From: Cololabis saira
Lineage: Eukaryota > Chordata > Actinopteri > Beloniformes > Belonidae
Assembly (NCBI RefSeq): GCF_033807715.1
Contig: NC_084607.1
Span: 850,001 to 914,000 of the forward strand
Length of the DNA stretch: 64,000 nucleotides
Reading direction: 5' to 3'
This document shows positions 1 to 13,300 of this stretch, piece by piece (position 1 is the stretch's first letter; the number at the start of each line of letters is the position of its first letter). The notes below the pieces were generated by a model that searched no databases, was not told the DNA's origin, and saw only the letters and a list, made by a program, of their open reading frames with translations. The translations under genes and the position numbers were made by a program.

Positions 1-1395
1 ACGGCCACTACACCACGGTGAGTCCTGGTGGCCCAGTACGGCCACTACACCACGGTGAGTCCTGGCCCAGTACGGCCACTACACCACGGTGAGTCCTGGT
101 GGCCCAGTACGGCCACTACACCACGGTGAGTCCTGGCCCAGTACGGCCACTACACCACGGTGAGTCCTGGCCCAGTACGGCCACTACACCACGGTGAGTC
201 CTGGTGGCCCAGTACGGCCACTACACCACGGTGAGTCCTGGTGGCCCAGTATGGCCACTACACCACGGTGAGTCCTGGCCCAGTACGGCCACTACACCAC
301 GGTGAGTCCTGGCCCAGTACGGCCACTACACCACGGTGAGTCCTGGCCCAGTACGGCCACTACACCACGGTGAGTCCTGGCCCAGTACGGCCACTACACC
401 ACGGTGAGTCCTGGCCCAGTACGGCCACTACACCACGGTGAGTCCTGGTGGCCCAGTACGGCCACTACACCACGGTGAGTCCTGGTGGCCCAGTACGGCC
501 ACTACACCACGGTGAGTCCTGGTGGCCCAGTACGGCCACTACACCACGGTGAGTCCTGGTGGCCCAGTACGGCCACTACACCACGGTGAGTCCTGGTGGC
601 CCAGTACGGCCACTACACCACGGTGAGTCCTGGCCCAGTACGGCCACTACACCACGGTGAGTCCTGGTGGCCCAGTACGGCCACTACACCACGGTGAGTC
701 CTGGCCCAGTACGGCCACTAGACCACGGTGAGTCCTGGCCCAGTACGGCCCCTACACCACGGTGAGTCCTGGTGGCCCAGTACGGCCACTACACCACGGT
801 GAGTCCTGGTGGCCCAGTACGGCCACTACACCACGGTGAGTCCTGGTGGCCCAGTACGGCCACTACACCACGGTGAGTCCTGGTGGCCCAGTACGGCCAC
901 TACACCACGGTGAGTCCTGGTGGCCCAGTACGGCCACTACACCACGGTGAGTCCTGGTGGCCCAGTACGGCCACTACACCACGGTGAGTCCTGGCCCAGT
1001 ACGGCCACTACACCACGGTGAGTCCTGGTGGCCCAGTACGGCCACTACACCACGGTGAGTCCTGGTGGCCCAGTACGGCCACTACACCACCGTGAGTCCT
1101 GGCGGCCCAGTACGGCCACTACACCACGGTGAGTCCTGGTGGCCCAGTACGGCCACTACACCACGGTGAGTCCTGGCCCAGTACGGCCACTACACCACGG
1201 TGAGTCCTGGTGGCCCAGTACGGCCACTACACCACGGTGAGTCCTGGCCCTGTACGGCCACTACACCACGGTGAGTCCTGGTGGCCCAGTACGGCCACTA
1301 CACCACCGTGAGTCCTGGCGGCCCAGTACGGCCACTACACCACGGTGAGTCCTGGTGGCCCAGTACGGCCACTACACCACGGTGAGTCCTGGCCC
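1..1395 (+). repeat. Minisatellite of about 38 copies of a caskin2 exon end plus splice donor
   Basis: Units of 37 bp, or 34 bp lacking one TGG, repeat from the window edge to 1395. Each holds CCCAGTACGGCCACTACACC followed by ACG and gtgagtcct. The coding part reads AQYGHYTT, which matches the ankyrin segment (AAQYGHY) that directly precedes SEMLLQH in CASKIN2, and the next real exon (2250) starts SEMLLQH in the right phase. So each unit is a copy of the exon's 3' end and its 5' splice site. The true exon start is left of the window; which unit is the ancestral junction cannot be told from here. Confidence 0.9.
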
Positions 1396-1577
1396 TTGGG
1401 ACTGGGCCGAGCGGCCTTGGACAGACGGAATCCTGGTGCGTCCAGGACCACCCAGGACGCGACCCCTCGGTCCCTCTGTTGCAGTCGGAGATGTCTGTCT
1501 GGTCCAGGCCAGTTCTGTCTGGTTCTGTCTAGTCCAGTCCAGCCCGGTCTAGTCCGGTCCTGCCCGTCCTAACCCCT
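1396..1577. other. Intron sequence with short TCTGGTCCAG-like repeats
   Basis: Intronic tail of the donor array. Degenerate CAGTCCAG/GTCTAGTCC repeats lie around 1500-1570. No gene signal was seen, and the short open frames at 1345-1572 read through the minisatellite. The last five bases, CCCCT, form the left target duplication of the LTR that follows. Confidence 0.5.
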
Positions 1578-1990
1578 TGTTAAGTTCCTAAATCAACATA
1601 CATAAATTAATAACTTAGGAAAGACACAGAGACTGTGGAATGATCTCTAAGTGCGCTTCTGCAGAAGGGATGCAAAGTCGGAGCCCTGCAGAGCAACATG
1701 GCTCTCTGGCTCTCGACGAAATGCTTGCTGGCTCCTCCTTTGCATCAGCTATTTATTGAGAAACTGACAGGAACATGACCATTTTAAGACAACCAATGGT
1801 GGACAGTGGATGGACAATGGGAGGAAACAAACAGATAAACAGGACATTTCAGTTTAGGGAGTGGCTGTTGTAACTGGTAACATGTGGTAAGCATGTCTAA
1901 AACACAGTCAGCTCCTAAGCTGACCTAATAAATCTGATTCTAATAGTTTCATAAGGACAAACTAGTTCAAAAAGGTTGATTAACCTCACA
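1578..1990 (+). mobile_element. Solo LTR of an LTR retroelement
   Basis: A 413-bp block begins TGTTAAG and ends CTCACA (TG...CA), flanked by the 5-bp direct repeat CCCCT at 1573-1577 and 1991-1995. An AATAAA lies near its 3' end (around 1927). No internal gag/pol sequence is present, so it is a solo LTR left by recombination. The retroelement family was not identified. It sits in an intron of caskin2. Confidence 0.65.
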
Positions 1991-1995
1991 CCCCT

Positions 1996-2249
1996 CTGTC
2001 CCGTTCTGGTTCTGGTTCTGACCCGGTTCTGGTTCTGTGTCAGTCGGAGATGCTGCTGCAGCACCAGTTCTGACCTGGTTCTGACCTGGTTCTGACCTGG
2101 TTCTGTTTCTGGTTCTGACCTGGTTCTGGTTCTGGTTCTGACCCGGTTCTGGTTCTGTTTCAGTCGGAGATGCTGCTGCAGCACCAGTTCTGACCTGGTT
2201 CTGGTTCTGACCTGGTTCTGGTTCTGACCCGGTTCTGGTTCTGTTTCAG
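1996..2249. repeat. (GGTTCT)n intronic array with two decoy copies of the next exon start
   Basis: A GGTTCTG/GACCTGGTTCTG array. Two 24-bp blocks at 2044-2067 and 2164-2187 are identical to the first 24 bases of the exon at 2250, and each is preceded by a tract ending in cag. Both decoys run into TGA right after the copied codons (CAG TTC TGA). Only the third copy continues into an ankyrin exon. Confidence 0.85.
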
Positions 2250-2345
2250 TCGGAGATGCTGCTGCAGCACCAGTCCAATCCCTGTCTGGTCAACAAGGCC
2301 AAGAAGACTCCTCTGGACCTGGCCTGCGAGTTCGGCCGCGCCAAG
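2250..2345 (+). CDS. caskin2: caskin2 exon: ankyrin repeat, SEMLLQH...EFGRAK
   Basis: This 96-nt exon of 32 codons is phase 0 at both ends. Its acceptor is tgtttcag and its donor AAG|gtgggt. It contains [20 protein letters not shown] and LDLACEFGR, nearly identical to human CASKIN2. It is the third of three tandem copies of this acceptor region. Confidence 0.93.
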
Positions 2346-2348
2346 GTG

Positions 2349-2380
<32 letters not shown>

Positions 2381-5300
2381 CCCGGTTCTGACCCGGTTCT
2401 GACCTGGTTCTGGTTCTGACCCGTCTCCCCCCCAGGTGGCCCAGCTGCTGCTGAGCAGCAACATGGCTGCGTCTCTGCTGGAGGGCGACAGGAAGGAGCC
2501 GTCGGACTCGGGCTTCACCACGCCGCTGCACCTGGCGGCCCGGAACGGACACAAGGACGTCATCACGTGAGTCCGGTTCTGGTTCTGGTTCTGGTTCTGG
2601 GTCTGGGTCTGGTTCTGGACCTTTTTCCGCACTCGGCCTCAGTCACTTTTCTCAGTCAAAAGTGTTACTGTGGCAACGCTAGACGCTAAAATTCGGACGC
2701 TTGTTGCTCGGCCGAACTTTATCGTAGAGACATTGTTCAAATTTACAAACGTTCAGCCTGATTGGCTCTAACGGACCCTACAACTTCATCACGCTAATTA
2801 GGGCCCGAGCACCTTCAGTGCGAAGGCCCTATTGTATCTGTAGGAATTTTTTTTTTTTCTTTCTTTCTTCTGACGAAAGGAAGGCCTTTTTGCCCCCCTA
2901 AACGTGCCCAAAAAGTCACCAAATTTTGGCCTTCAGCCTTCAGGCCTGGCGAAAAATGTGATATTTAATGGTTTACATTAATGGGCGTGGCCTAACGGCT
3001 CAACAGCGCCCCCTAGAAAACTTTGTGCCTCAAGCCCCACAATACGGTTTGACGTACATGCACGAAAATCGCTACACACCTGTATCATGTCACAACTTAA
3101 AGAAAAGTCTCTTGGCGACATGGCCCAAACCCAACAGGATGTCGGCCATTTTGAAATAATCGTGTCACTTTGGCGCAATTTATGCCATTCCTTCGGCAGT
3201 TAATACGGCCCGAACCGTAACGTGCACCCAGGTGTGTTATACATCAAAATGTGCGTCTCCATCCTGCGACAACACACATTACTTTTCTTTTTCAAAAGCG
3301 TTACCGTGGCGACGCTAGACGCCAAAAAGCGCGCCCACCCTTCATCTGGTTGGTTCAGACAGAAAAAACTTTGCGCCTCAAGCCCCATAATACGCTTTGA
3401 CGTACATGAACGAAAATCGGTACACACCTGTATCATGTCGCAACTTAAAGAAAAGTCTCTTGGCGCCATGGCCGAAACCGAACAGGAAGTCGGCCATTTT
3501 GAACATTCTGAATTAATCGCGTAATTTTGGAGCAATATGAGCCATTCCTTGGAGAATTAATACGGCCCGAACCGTAACGTGCACCCAGATGTGTTATACA
3601 TCAAAATGTGCGTCTCCATCCTGCGACTACACGCATTACTTTTCTCTTTCAAAAGTGTTACCGTGGCGACGCTAGACGCCAACAAGCGCACCCCCCCTTC
3701 ATCTGATTGGTCCATATTTGATAGTTCCCCAAAAGGCACCAAATTTTGCATGCAAGCCAGACTTGGCGATAAATTTGATATTTAATGGTTTGCATTAATG
3801 GGCGTGGCAAAATGGCTCAACAGCGCCCCCTTGAAAACTTTGTGCCTCAAGCCCCACAATACGGTTTGACGTACATGCACGAAAATCGGTACACACCTGT
3901 ATCATGTCCCAACGTAAAGAAAAGTCTCTTGGAGCCATGGCCAAAACCGAACAGGGTGTCGGCCATTTTGAATAAATTGTGTCATTTTGGCGAAATTTAT
4001 GCCATTCCTTCGGCAGTTAATTCAGCCCGAACCGTAACGTGCACCCAGGTGTGTTATACATCAAAATGTGCGTCTACATCCTGCGACACCATGCATTACT
4101 TTTCTCTTTCAAAAGTGTTACCGTGGCGACGCTAGACGCCAAAAGGCGCGCCCCCCTTCATCTGATTGGTCCATATTTGATAGTTCGCCAAAAGTCACCA
4201 AATTTTGCATGCAAGCCAGACTTGGCGATAAATTTGATATTTCATGATTTGCATTAATGGGCGTGGCCTAACGGCTCAACAGCGCCCCCTAGAATACTTT
4301 TATCTGCCATAACTTTTGAATGGTTTGACATAGGAAGTCGTGGGTGGTGTCATGGGACTCTGTAATGAGTCCTTAAGCTTCGTTGGCCTTAATTAGCCCC
4401 GCCCCTTCTTCTGATTGGTCGTCCCTTTTTCTGCTATAACTTTTGAATGGTTTGACATAGGAAGTCGTGGGTGGTGTCATTTCTGATATGCTTATGGGGG
4501 GTGGTGGCCGTGAGTGCGAGGGCCCGTTCATCGCTGCTTGCAGCTTTAATTATTACTGTTTTTGCGATATTTAACTTTCAATTAAAAAAAAAAAAATCCT
4601 TTTTATTTTGGACGCTTGTTGCTAGGCAACGGTTTATCGTACAGACATCATTACAACATTGACAAACCCGGGACGTGTTGTACTACAACATATTTTAGTC
4701 TCATCATGCTAGCTATTACGGTGTTTGAGATATTCAACTATGCTCATTTTGATGCTAACGGAAGTTTGGACGCTAGTTGCTCGGCAACACGATATCGTAG
4801 AGACTTTGATCCAACGTTAAAAGACTCGGGACGATGAGGACAACGACATACTGAGGTCTCGTTACGCTGGTGTTTACAACTACAGAGATAGTGAAGCCAA
4901 ACTGTCCCATTCTATCCTGTATGTACCGTATTGTCCCGAATATAAGACCACCCTCTTTTTCAAGACTTTGAGTTTGAAAAAAGACTTTTTGAACACCAGA
5001 TTCAATTTTATATAGAAAATAATTAGGGGTACATCTGAAACAAATGAAAGCCTGTTATTTTGCCTCATTCGATTCATTATGTTGAAGTTTGCATCATAAC
5101 TTCTCCTCAGCTGCCGGTTCACCTGCCGAACTTCACCCACTTTTCTCCAGATTGTCGCTACTATTTTTTATTTTTCTTCTTTGGCTTTGTCCTGGGGAGT
5201 TTAGTTCAGTATTAGCTTTAAAGATATCTGGCGCCATCTAGTGGTGTGAATGGATATAACGTCTAGACCCCGAATGTAAGACGACCCCCACTTTTTCAGT

Positions 5301-8300
5301 CTGATTTCAATGTAAAAAACACCGTCTTATATTCAGGACAATACGGTATTATTATTTACGGTTTGTGGCTCGGGGGTTGTAATCTGCCCATGTCTGGCGT
5401 AGCGGGTCCTGGACCTGCCCGGTGCTGGTTCTATCCCCTGACCCGGTTCTATCCCCTGACCCGGTTCTATCCCCTGACCCGGTTCTGTCCCCTGACCCGG
5501 TTCTGTCCCTGACCCAGTCCTGCTCCCTGACCCGGTTCTGTTGTGTCCAGGCTGCTGCTGAAGGCCGGCATCGACGTGAACAGAACCACCAGGTCCGGGA
5601 CGGCTCTGCACGAGGCCTCGCTGTACGGGAAGACGGAGGTGGTGAAGCTGCTGCTGGAGGTGAGTGAGGAAACTGGACCAGAACCAGAACCAGGACCTGG
5701 TACTGGTCCTGGTCCTGGTCCACACTGCAAAAACTCAAAATCTTAACAAGAATATTTGTCTTATTTCTAGTTAAAATGTCTCATTTTTAGTAAAAATAAT
5801 CTCATTACACTTAAAACAAGATTCATCACTGGAAAAAACAACTATTTTCACCTGTTTCAAGTAGATTTTCACTTAAAATAAGTAGAAAAATCTGCCAGTG
5901 GAACAAGATTCTTTTGCTTGTAATGAGAAGATAAATCTTGTTCCACTGGCAGATTTTTCTACTTATTTCAAGTGAAAATTTACTTGAAACAGGTGAAAAT
6001 TGTCAAATAACAAGTTATTTTTATAATAATCTTTATAATAAGACAAATATTCCTGGTCAGATTGTGTAAGGTCTAAGGTCTAAACCCCTCCAGGTCCAGG
6101 TCCTGGTTCTGGTCCAGGTCCTGGTCCAGAACCAGTTCCAGGTCCAGAACCAGAACCAGTCCTAACCCCCTTTCCCTCCAGGCCGGCGTGGACGTGAACA
6201 TCAGGAACTCCTACAACCAGTCAGCGCTGGACATCGTTAACCAGTTCACCACGTCGTCTGCTGGACGAGACATCAAGCAGCTGCTGAGAGGTAGGAACCA
6301 ATCACAGACCAGAACCAGAACTAGAACTAGAACTAGAACCAGAACCAGGACCAGGACCAGAACCAGCTGCTGAGAGGTAGGAACCAGAACCAGAACCAGA
6401 ACCAGGACCAGGACCAGAACCAGAACCAGAACCAGAACTAGAACTAGAACTAGAACCAGAACCAGAACCAGAACTAGAACTAGAACTAGAACCACGGTCC
6501 AATCAGGAACCAGAACCAGCCTCTGACCAGGAACTCTCAGTAGACGGCCGAAAATGGCAAAAAAACACTTTGGGTATTCGGTGGAATAAGTGGGAAAAAA
6601 CCGAACAATTAATAACGGCGTTGTAAAATAAGGAAATAGACTGGCCGCTCCGTAACGGTTGAACCACAAACATAAATCGTTGGCCAACCAAAAAGTAACC
6701 CCATAAGAATTTTACCAACATTCACCAGCAGGTGGAACCAAAACAACATAATGCTGGAAATTAAAACATGTTCAGTTTTTTATGTTCAATAAATATTTTC
6801 TACCTTGTAATTTTGTAAAAGATTTTTTTCTTTGAAAAGCCTAAATCAAATTTATTTGATTTATGCAATGGTGAAAAAATTGGCAAAATAAATGAAAAAC
6901 TGTGAAGAACCATGTTCGGTATTGTTCGGTATTCGGCCAAGTGTTTATTAATATTTTCGGTTTCGGTTTCGGCCACAAATGTTCATTTGGGTGAATCACT
7001 CGTGCAGGAGCTTTTATTCTGTCCTGATTGTTGAGGAGCTGCAGCTGGGAGAGCAGGTGAAGGAGTGAGTGACGAGGTGGGCGTGGCTAACGGGGTGGGC
7101 GTGGTTAACGAGGTGGGCGTGGCTAGCTCTAGGTCTAAAGGTCTAAAGTTCCTTTAGTAGATGTTCTGAACTTTCTAAAGGTCTAAAGTTCTAAAGGTCT
7201 AAAGTTCCTCCAGTAGATGTTCTGAACATCTAAAGTTCTAAAGTTGTCGTTTTTCCTCCAGTAGATGTTCTGAACTTTCTAAAGTTCTAAAGTTCCTCCA
7301 GTAGATGTTCTGAACTTTCTAAAGTTCTAAAGTTGTCGTTTTTCCTCCAGACGCCACCGGGTTCCTGCAGGTCCGAGCTCTGAAGGATTACTGGAACCTC
7401 CACGACCCGACGGCGCTGAACATCCGGGCCGGAGACGTCATCATGGTGAGAAATAATCTTCTAATATTTACTGTTTCTGTTTGGTAATGTTGCTGCTGTT
7501 TTTAACCATCTTCCATTAAGCCTTTTAGTTTTAGTCACTTCTACATGTACGGAGTATTAGGGCTTGGAGAAAAATAAAGATAATATTTTAGAGTAAGATT
7601 TTTTTTTTCATTGTGCAAAAAGGGAAAAAATGTTGAGATTAATGTTGAAATAGAATTTCAAGAATAAAGTCGAACTTTTGTGAATAAAGTCCAAATTTCG
7701 CCTTTTTTCATGAAATCATGAAATTTTGCATTTTTTTGTCGACATTGTTCTACAACTTTATTCACGAAATTTCGACTTTATTCTCAAAGTGTATAATGAA
7801 AAAACAATTTTCCTCCTCTAAAATATTATTAAAATATTATACTGCCCCCCGCCCCCCTGCTGGAGCCCCGTCCTGGACTCCCTCCTCGTTAGCGTTAGCT
7901 CCTCGTTAGCGTTAGCTCCTCGTTAGCGTTAGCTCCTCGTTAGCCCCTCCAGGCTCTTCTTCCCCCTCAGCGGATCTTCCAGGATCTTCCAGGATTTTCC
8001 AGGATCTTCCAGGATCTTCCAGGATCTTCCAGGATCTTCCAGGTCACTGCTAACTTCATCTTAGCGGTTCGTTTTCCTCCTGGAGTTGATTCAGTCTGAC
8101 ACTCGTGGAGGAACAAGCAGAACCGGACCTGACCTTTGACCCCCCCAGGGCCGGGCCGAGCCTCGATTACTGCCAATAATACTGATTATTGATCATTCAC
8201 CACTATAAACTTATTTCATGTTCTTCCCTGTCATAATACACTTAAAGTTAAAGCTGCAGCAGCGATGAACGGATGAACAGATGAACGGGCCCTCACGTGC

Positions 8301-10226
8301 AATTTTCACCAATAAAGGTCAAGGACTCAAAACCGAGTCCGATGACACCACCATGACTCTTTATGTCAAACTATTTAAAAGTTATGGCAGAAAGTAGGAA
8401 CTATCAAATATGAACCAATCAGATGAAGGGTGGGCGCGCTTTTTGCCGTCTATCGTCGCCACGGTAACACTTTTGACTGAGAAAAGTAATGCGTGTGGTC
8501 GCAGGATGGAGACGCACATTTTAATGTATAACACACCTGGGTGCACGTTACGGTTCGGGCTGTATTAACGGCCGAGCTAATGGCATAACTTTCGCCAAAA
8601 TTACACGATTAATTCAAAATGGCCGACTTCCTGTTGGGTTTGGGCCATGGCTCCAAGAGACTTTTCTTTAAGTTGCGACATGATACAGGTGTATAGCGAT
8701 TTTCGTGCATGTACGTCAAACCGTAGGCAGCTGCAGGCAGGTGGAAGCAGCAGCGGGATGACCAGAGGGCGGGGGGGGGGGCGGGAACACAGGCCAGAAC
8801 GCAGCTCCCGAGGCTCAGGCCTGCAAACATGCACAAAAGAGAAAAAAGGGGAACAAGAAACTACAGGAACGATGGACAAAAATGATAGCTATGAGATACT
8901 TATAATAAATAAAAATGGTAATGGAGAAGAGAGGAAGGGAAGAGGAGAAGATGATCCAGCGGATCATGTCCCCCCTGCAGCATAAGCCTATAGCAGCATA
9001 TCTACCACCAAGCTATATTTGAGACTAACTATTATAGTCTTGTTCTATAGCTGCAACTATGACTACTGACTCTAACACACTAAAGTTTACACTACCTAGA
9101 GATTTACCAACACCAGCTAGAGGTTTACTAAACACTAACTATAGGCTTTACTAAACAGAAAGGTTTTAAGTTTAGTTTTAAAGGTGGAGGTGGTGTCAGC
9201 CTCCTTAACCCAGATTGGAAGTTGGTTCCATAGTAATGGTGCCTGATAGCAGAACGCCCGCCCTCCAAATCTACATTTAGATACTCTAGGAACTACGAGT
9301 AAACCTGCTCTCTGAGAACGGAGAGCTCTGCCAGGAACATAAGGCTCTATCAGGTCTTTGAGAGACCAGGAGCTAAGCCGTTTTGGGCTTTATGTGCAAG
9401 TAATCACATTTTTGTGTTGGTGTTTTCGTGTCTTTGTTGCTAATAAAGACGCGTCTCGCGCCCGTTGCCCCCCAGGTCCTGGAGCAGCACCTGGACGGAC
9501 GCTGGAAGGGCCACATCCACGACAGCCAGCGGGGGACGGACCGGGTCGGATTCTTCCCCCCGACCGTCGTGGAGGTGATCAGTCGGAGAAACGGTGAGTT
9601 TCAGTCGCAGAAACGGTGAGTTTCAGTCGCAGAAACGGTGAGTTTCAGTCACAGAAACGGTGAGTTTCAGTCGGAGAAACGGTGAGTTTCAGTCGTAGAA
9701 ACGGTGAGTTTCAGTCGTAGAAACGGTGAGTTTCAGTCGCAGAAACGGTGAGTTTCAGTCGTGAGTTTCAGTTGTGAGTTTCAGTCGCAGAAACGGTGAG
9801 TTTCAGTCGTGAGTTTCAGTCGTGAGTTTCAGTCGCAGAAACGGTGAGTTTCAGTCGCAGAAACGGTGAGTTTCCCCCCCAACGGGGCCTTGGGGGCCCG
9901 CAGGATGGATGGAAGTAAACCCGGGAAGATAAGGTTGGTTCCACCACTAACATGCCAGATCAATAACTTCCCAGAAATGCTTGCACCATTTCATGCTCCT
10001 CCCTCCCTCATCCCTCCATCCATCAGTAACCTCTAACCCCCCCCCCCCCTACTGACCTCTGACCTCTAACCCCCTCTCCCTCCAGGGGGCGCTCTCTCCC
10101 GCCACGCCTCCCTGCCCACCCAGCCGCCCAGAGCCCCGCCCCCCTCCTGCCTAAGCTCCGCCCCCCACACCGACGACCCCTACAGCCTGTACGCTAACGG
10201 GCTAGCCGCCGCCGCAGGTACAAGTG

Positions 10227-10307
<81 letters not shown>

Positions 10308-13300
10308 CAGGAAGGAACAGCAGGAACGTAGGCTGCCATGGCTGCCATAATTAGAGCCGAGCTGGCAACCCAGATGCCGAAACAATACTGACTTGGTGAT
10401 TGGGAGATAGGCGGAGGGTGGAGCTTCAGAAACAATACTGACTTGGTGATTGGGAGATAGGTGGAGGGTGGAGCTTCAGAAACAATACTGACTTGGTGAT
10501 TGGGAGATAGGTGGAGGGTGGAGCTTCAGAAACAATACTGACTTGGTGATTGGGAGATAGGTGGAGGGTGGAGCTTCAGAAACAATACTGACTTGGTGAT
10601 TGGGAGATAGGTGGAGGGTGGAGCTTCAGAAACAATACTGACTTGGTGATTGGGAGATAGGTGGAGGGTGGAGCTTCAGAAACAATACTGACTTGGTGAT
10701 TGGGAGATAGGTGGAGGGTGGAGCTTCAGAAACAATACTGACTTGGTGATTGGGAGATAGGTGGAGGGTGGAGCTTCAGAAACAATACTGACTTGGTGAT
10801 TGGGAGATAGGTGGAGGGTGGAGCTTCAGAAACAATACTGACTTGGTGATTGGGAGATAGGTGGAGGGTGGAGCTTCAGAAACAATACTGACTTGGTGAT
10901 TGGGAGATAGGTGGAGGGTGGAGCTTCAACATAAACATCAGTTGAGGGCTGCAACTCCTCTTTTTAAACTGGAATATCCTGGCTTGAGTGCTGTTGTCAG
11001 TGACATAAGTATTTGAAATGAACATGATTTTTAAATGTCTGTTGACATATCGGGGTCATTTTATGATTCGTTTTATTATTGCTCTTACATACAGCTCCTT
11101 TAAAGCTTGAGTTTTTCAACCTTCCTGCGGGACGGAGTTCAAGGTTCAAGGTTCTGCTCAGCCGTCACTAGTTTCCGTCGTCTTTCTGCTGCCAACTCCA
11201 CCCATCCATATTTGGTCATATGGTTGCTAAGCAACACGGCCCATGTTTGTGTGGTTGCTAAGCAACACGTCCACCAGGAGGCAGTGACGAGTCAACAACT
11301 ATTTTGTTTTTTAGTCGGAGAAATCAAACAGCCGTTGATGAAGTTGATGAGAATTAAGTTCCTCTTCATCAGTTCATGACGCCGACTTTCCTTCCTGTTT
11401 ACTCCCTGTTTCCTGTTTAACCGGTTGACTCTCCGTCGCCCCCTGGCTGTTGGCGGTTAGTCCTGCGTTCCTCCGTAGTCTAGAGCAGTGGTTTCCAACC
11501 TTTGTTCCTTGTTCCTACTTGTGTCTAACACCAGCCGGCCCCCCGACCCGTACGTACTAGCACCAAAATAGTAAAGTTATTCGTTACAAGTCTCTAATTG
11601 AAAAAATGAACATTAATTATGTTTTTTTGATACATTTCTCTTTGGTTTACCCTGTACTTTGTTTTTCTCACCTTTCTTCTGTGTCACCAATGTATAAAAT
11701 ACGCACAAAGAATAATTGCAAGGACATACAAATATTTCTGAAAACATTTTTTTACATTAACAACCTGTCGGATTAGTAGTATGATTAAATTTTTAATAAT
11801 GATTTATAATAATATTTTTAAGTTTTTATCCTGATAAATAACTTAGTATTTTAAAATGACCAAAAAATATTTCTAAGTGAGTTTATACAGACTTGGATTA
11901 CAGTATTCCATCAGGTGTGTTATTATGATTTTTTTTATTTATTTAACATGTGCAAATATAATTTTTACAACTGCATAATTTCAAAGCAGATAAAGTTTCG
12001 CCCCCCCAGAGATCTGTGCCCGGACCCCAGGGGGGGACACACTGGTCTAGACAACGAACTAAGAGGCTCCGCCTCCCCCTGCCGCCGCAAACGCTATTGT
12101 CGCGACCGCTAGTGCCGCGACCGCTAGTGCCGCGACCGCTAGTGCCGCGACCGCTAGTGCCGCAACGGTTAGCGCCGCCGTGACCGTTAGCGACGCCGTG
12201 ACCACTAGCGCCGCCACAACCACCAGCACCGCCCCCTGCAGACCAGACTCCGCCCTCTCTGTGTGTGATAGGTCCGTCCTCCGGGTCCGGGTTCGAGTCC
12301 GGGTTCGAGTCCCCGTCCGGGTCCGGATCCTGGTCTGAGTCCGGGTCTGGGTCCGGGTTCGAGTCCAGGTGTCCCTTCCAGGACATCTGGGTCCTGCGGG
12401 ACTCGTGTCAGGGTAAGACCCCGCCCAGAACCGCCCCCCCTCCGCCGGTCCTGCTACACCGCTCTGAGCCAGAACCAGAACCAGAACACACCAGGACCTG
12501 GACCCAGGACCACCAGGGAGACCCGGGGGTCCAGGACGGGGACTACTGGGACGGTTTGACCCGGTCCAGGTCCTGGTGTGGGGGGTTCATTTAGTTGCTG
12601 CATCGTTTGCTTCGGCTGGCTGCTGCCGCGGGGGGGGGGCCTGTCACTACCTGATTTGAGTCACACATGCGCAGTCGCGTCCAACATCGTCGGCCATCTT
12701 GGAAAGCAAAATACGGCAACACCACTTGGACAAACTACATACATAAAAATAAATGGAAAAAAAGGCAAACCCTCCATAGTATGTTTTAAAAACGAAATAA
12801 AAAATATATAACATCTATTAAGGTACTATCAAAAGAAAATCAGTCTATAAATGATTTATGTGAAAGCATGTTAAAGTCTCTTGCTCTTTAATTTACAATC
12901 TTGCTACGCTTAAACACTTTTGTTAAAAATGTCAACCCCTGTGATTAATTTATTTTGTGATTATTTTATTTTATTTTTAAAAATGTATAGATATACTTAT
13001 TCGCTTGTGTGTTGTGAACTTGTTATGTTTCAGTTGCAAACAAATGTTTCCTCAAAGGAATTTTGTACTTTTGATATGATATAAAGTTTATTATGAAAAA
13101 AAAAAAAAAAAACTACTCACAATAAGTTATGGATATTGTGAGTCTAAATTTTTGGGGTAATATTAAACTAATGAAAATGGTGTTTTGTTCTCATTCATCA
13201 TTAGTAATATCAAAGGCAACTTTTACTTATTTCATTAAAATTCAGACCAAATAGGAAAAGCAATCATGTAAATAATAATATCCCTAACTTATTGTGTGTA

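Noticed and set aside
3200..4260. Several 60-116 codon frames on both strands in family B repeats
   Set aside because: The same frames recur in tandem and at 15605 and 8601, differ by frameshifts between copies, and match no protein family.
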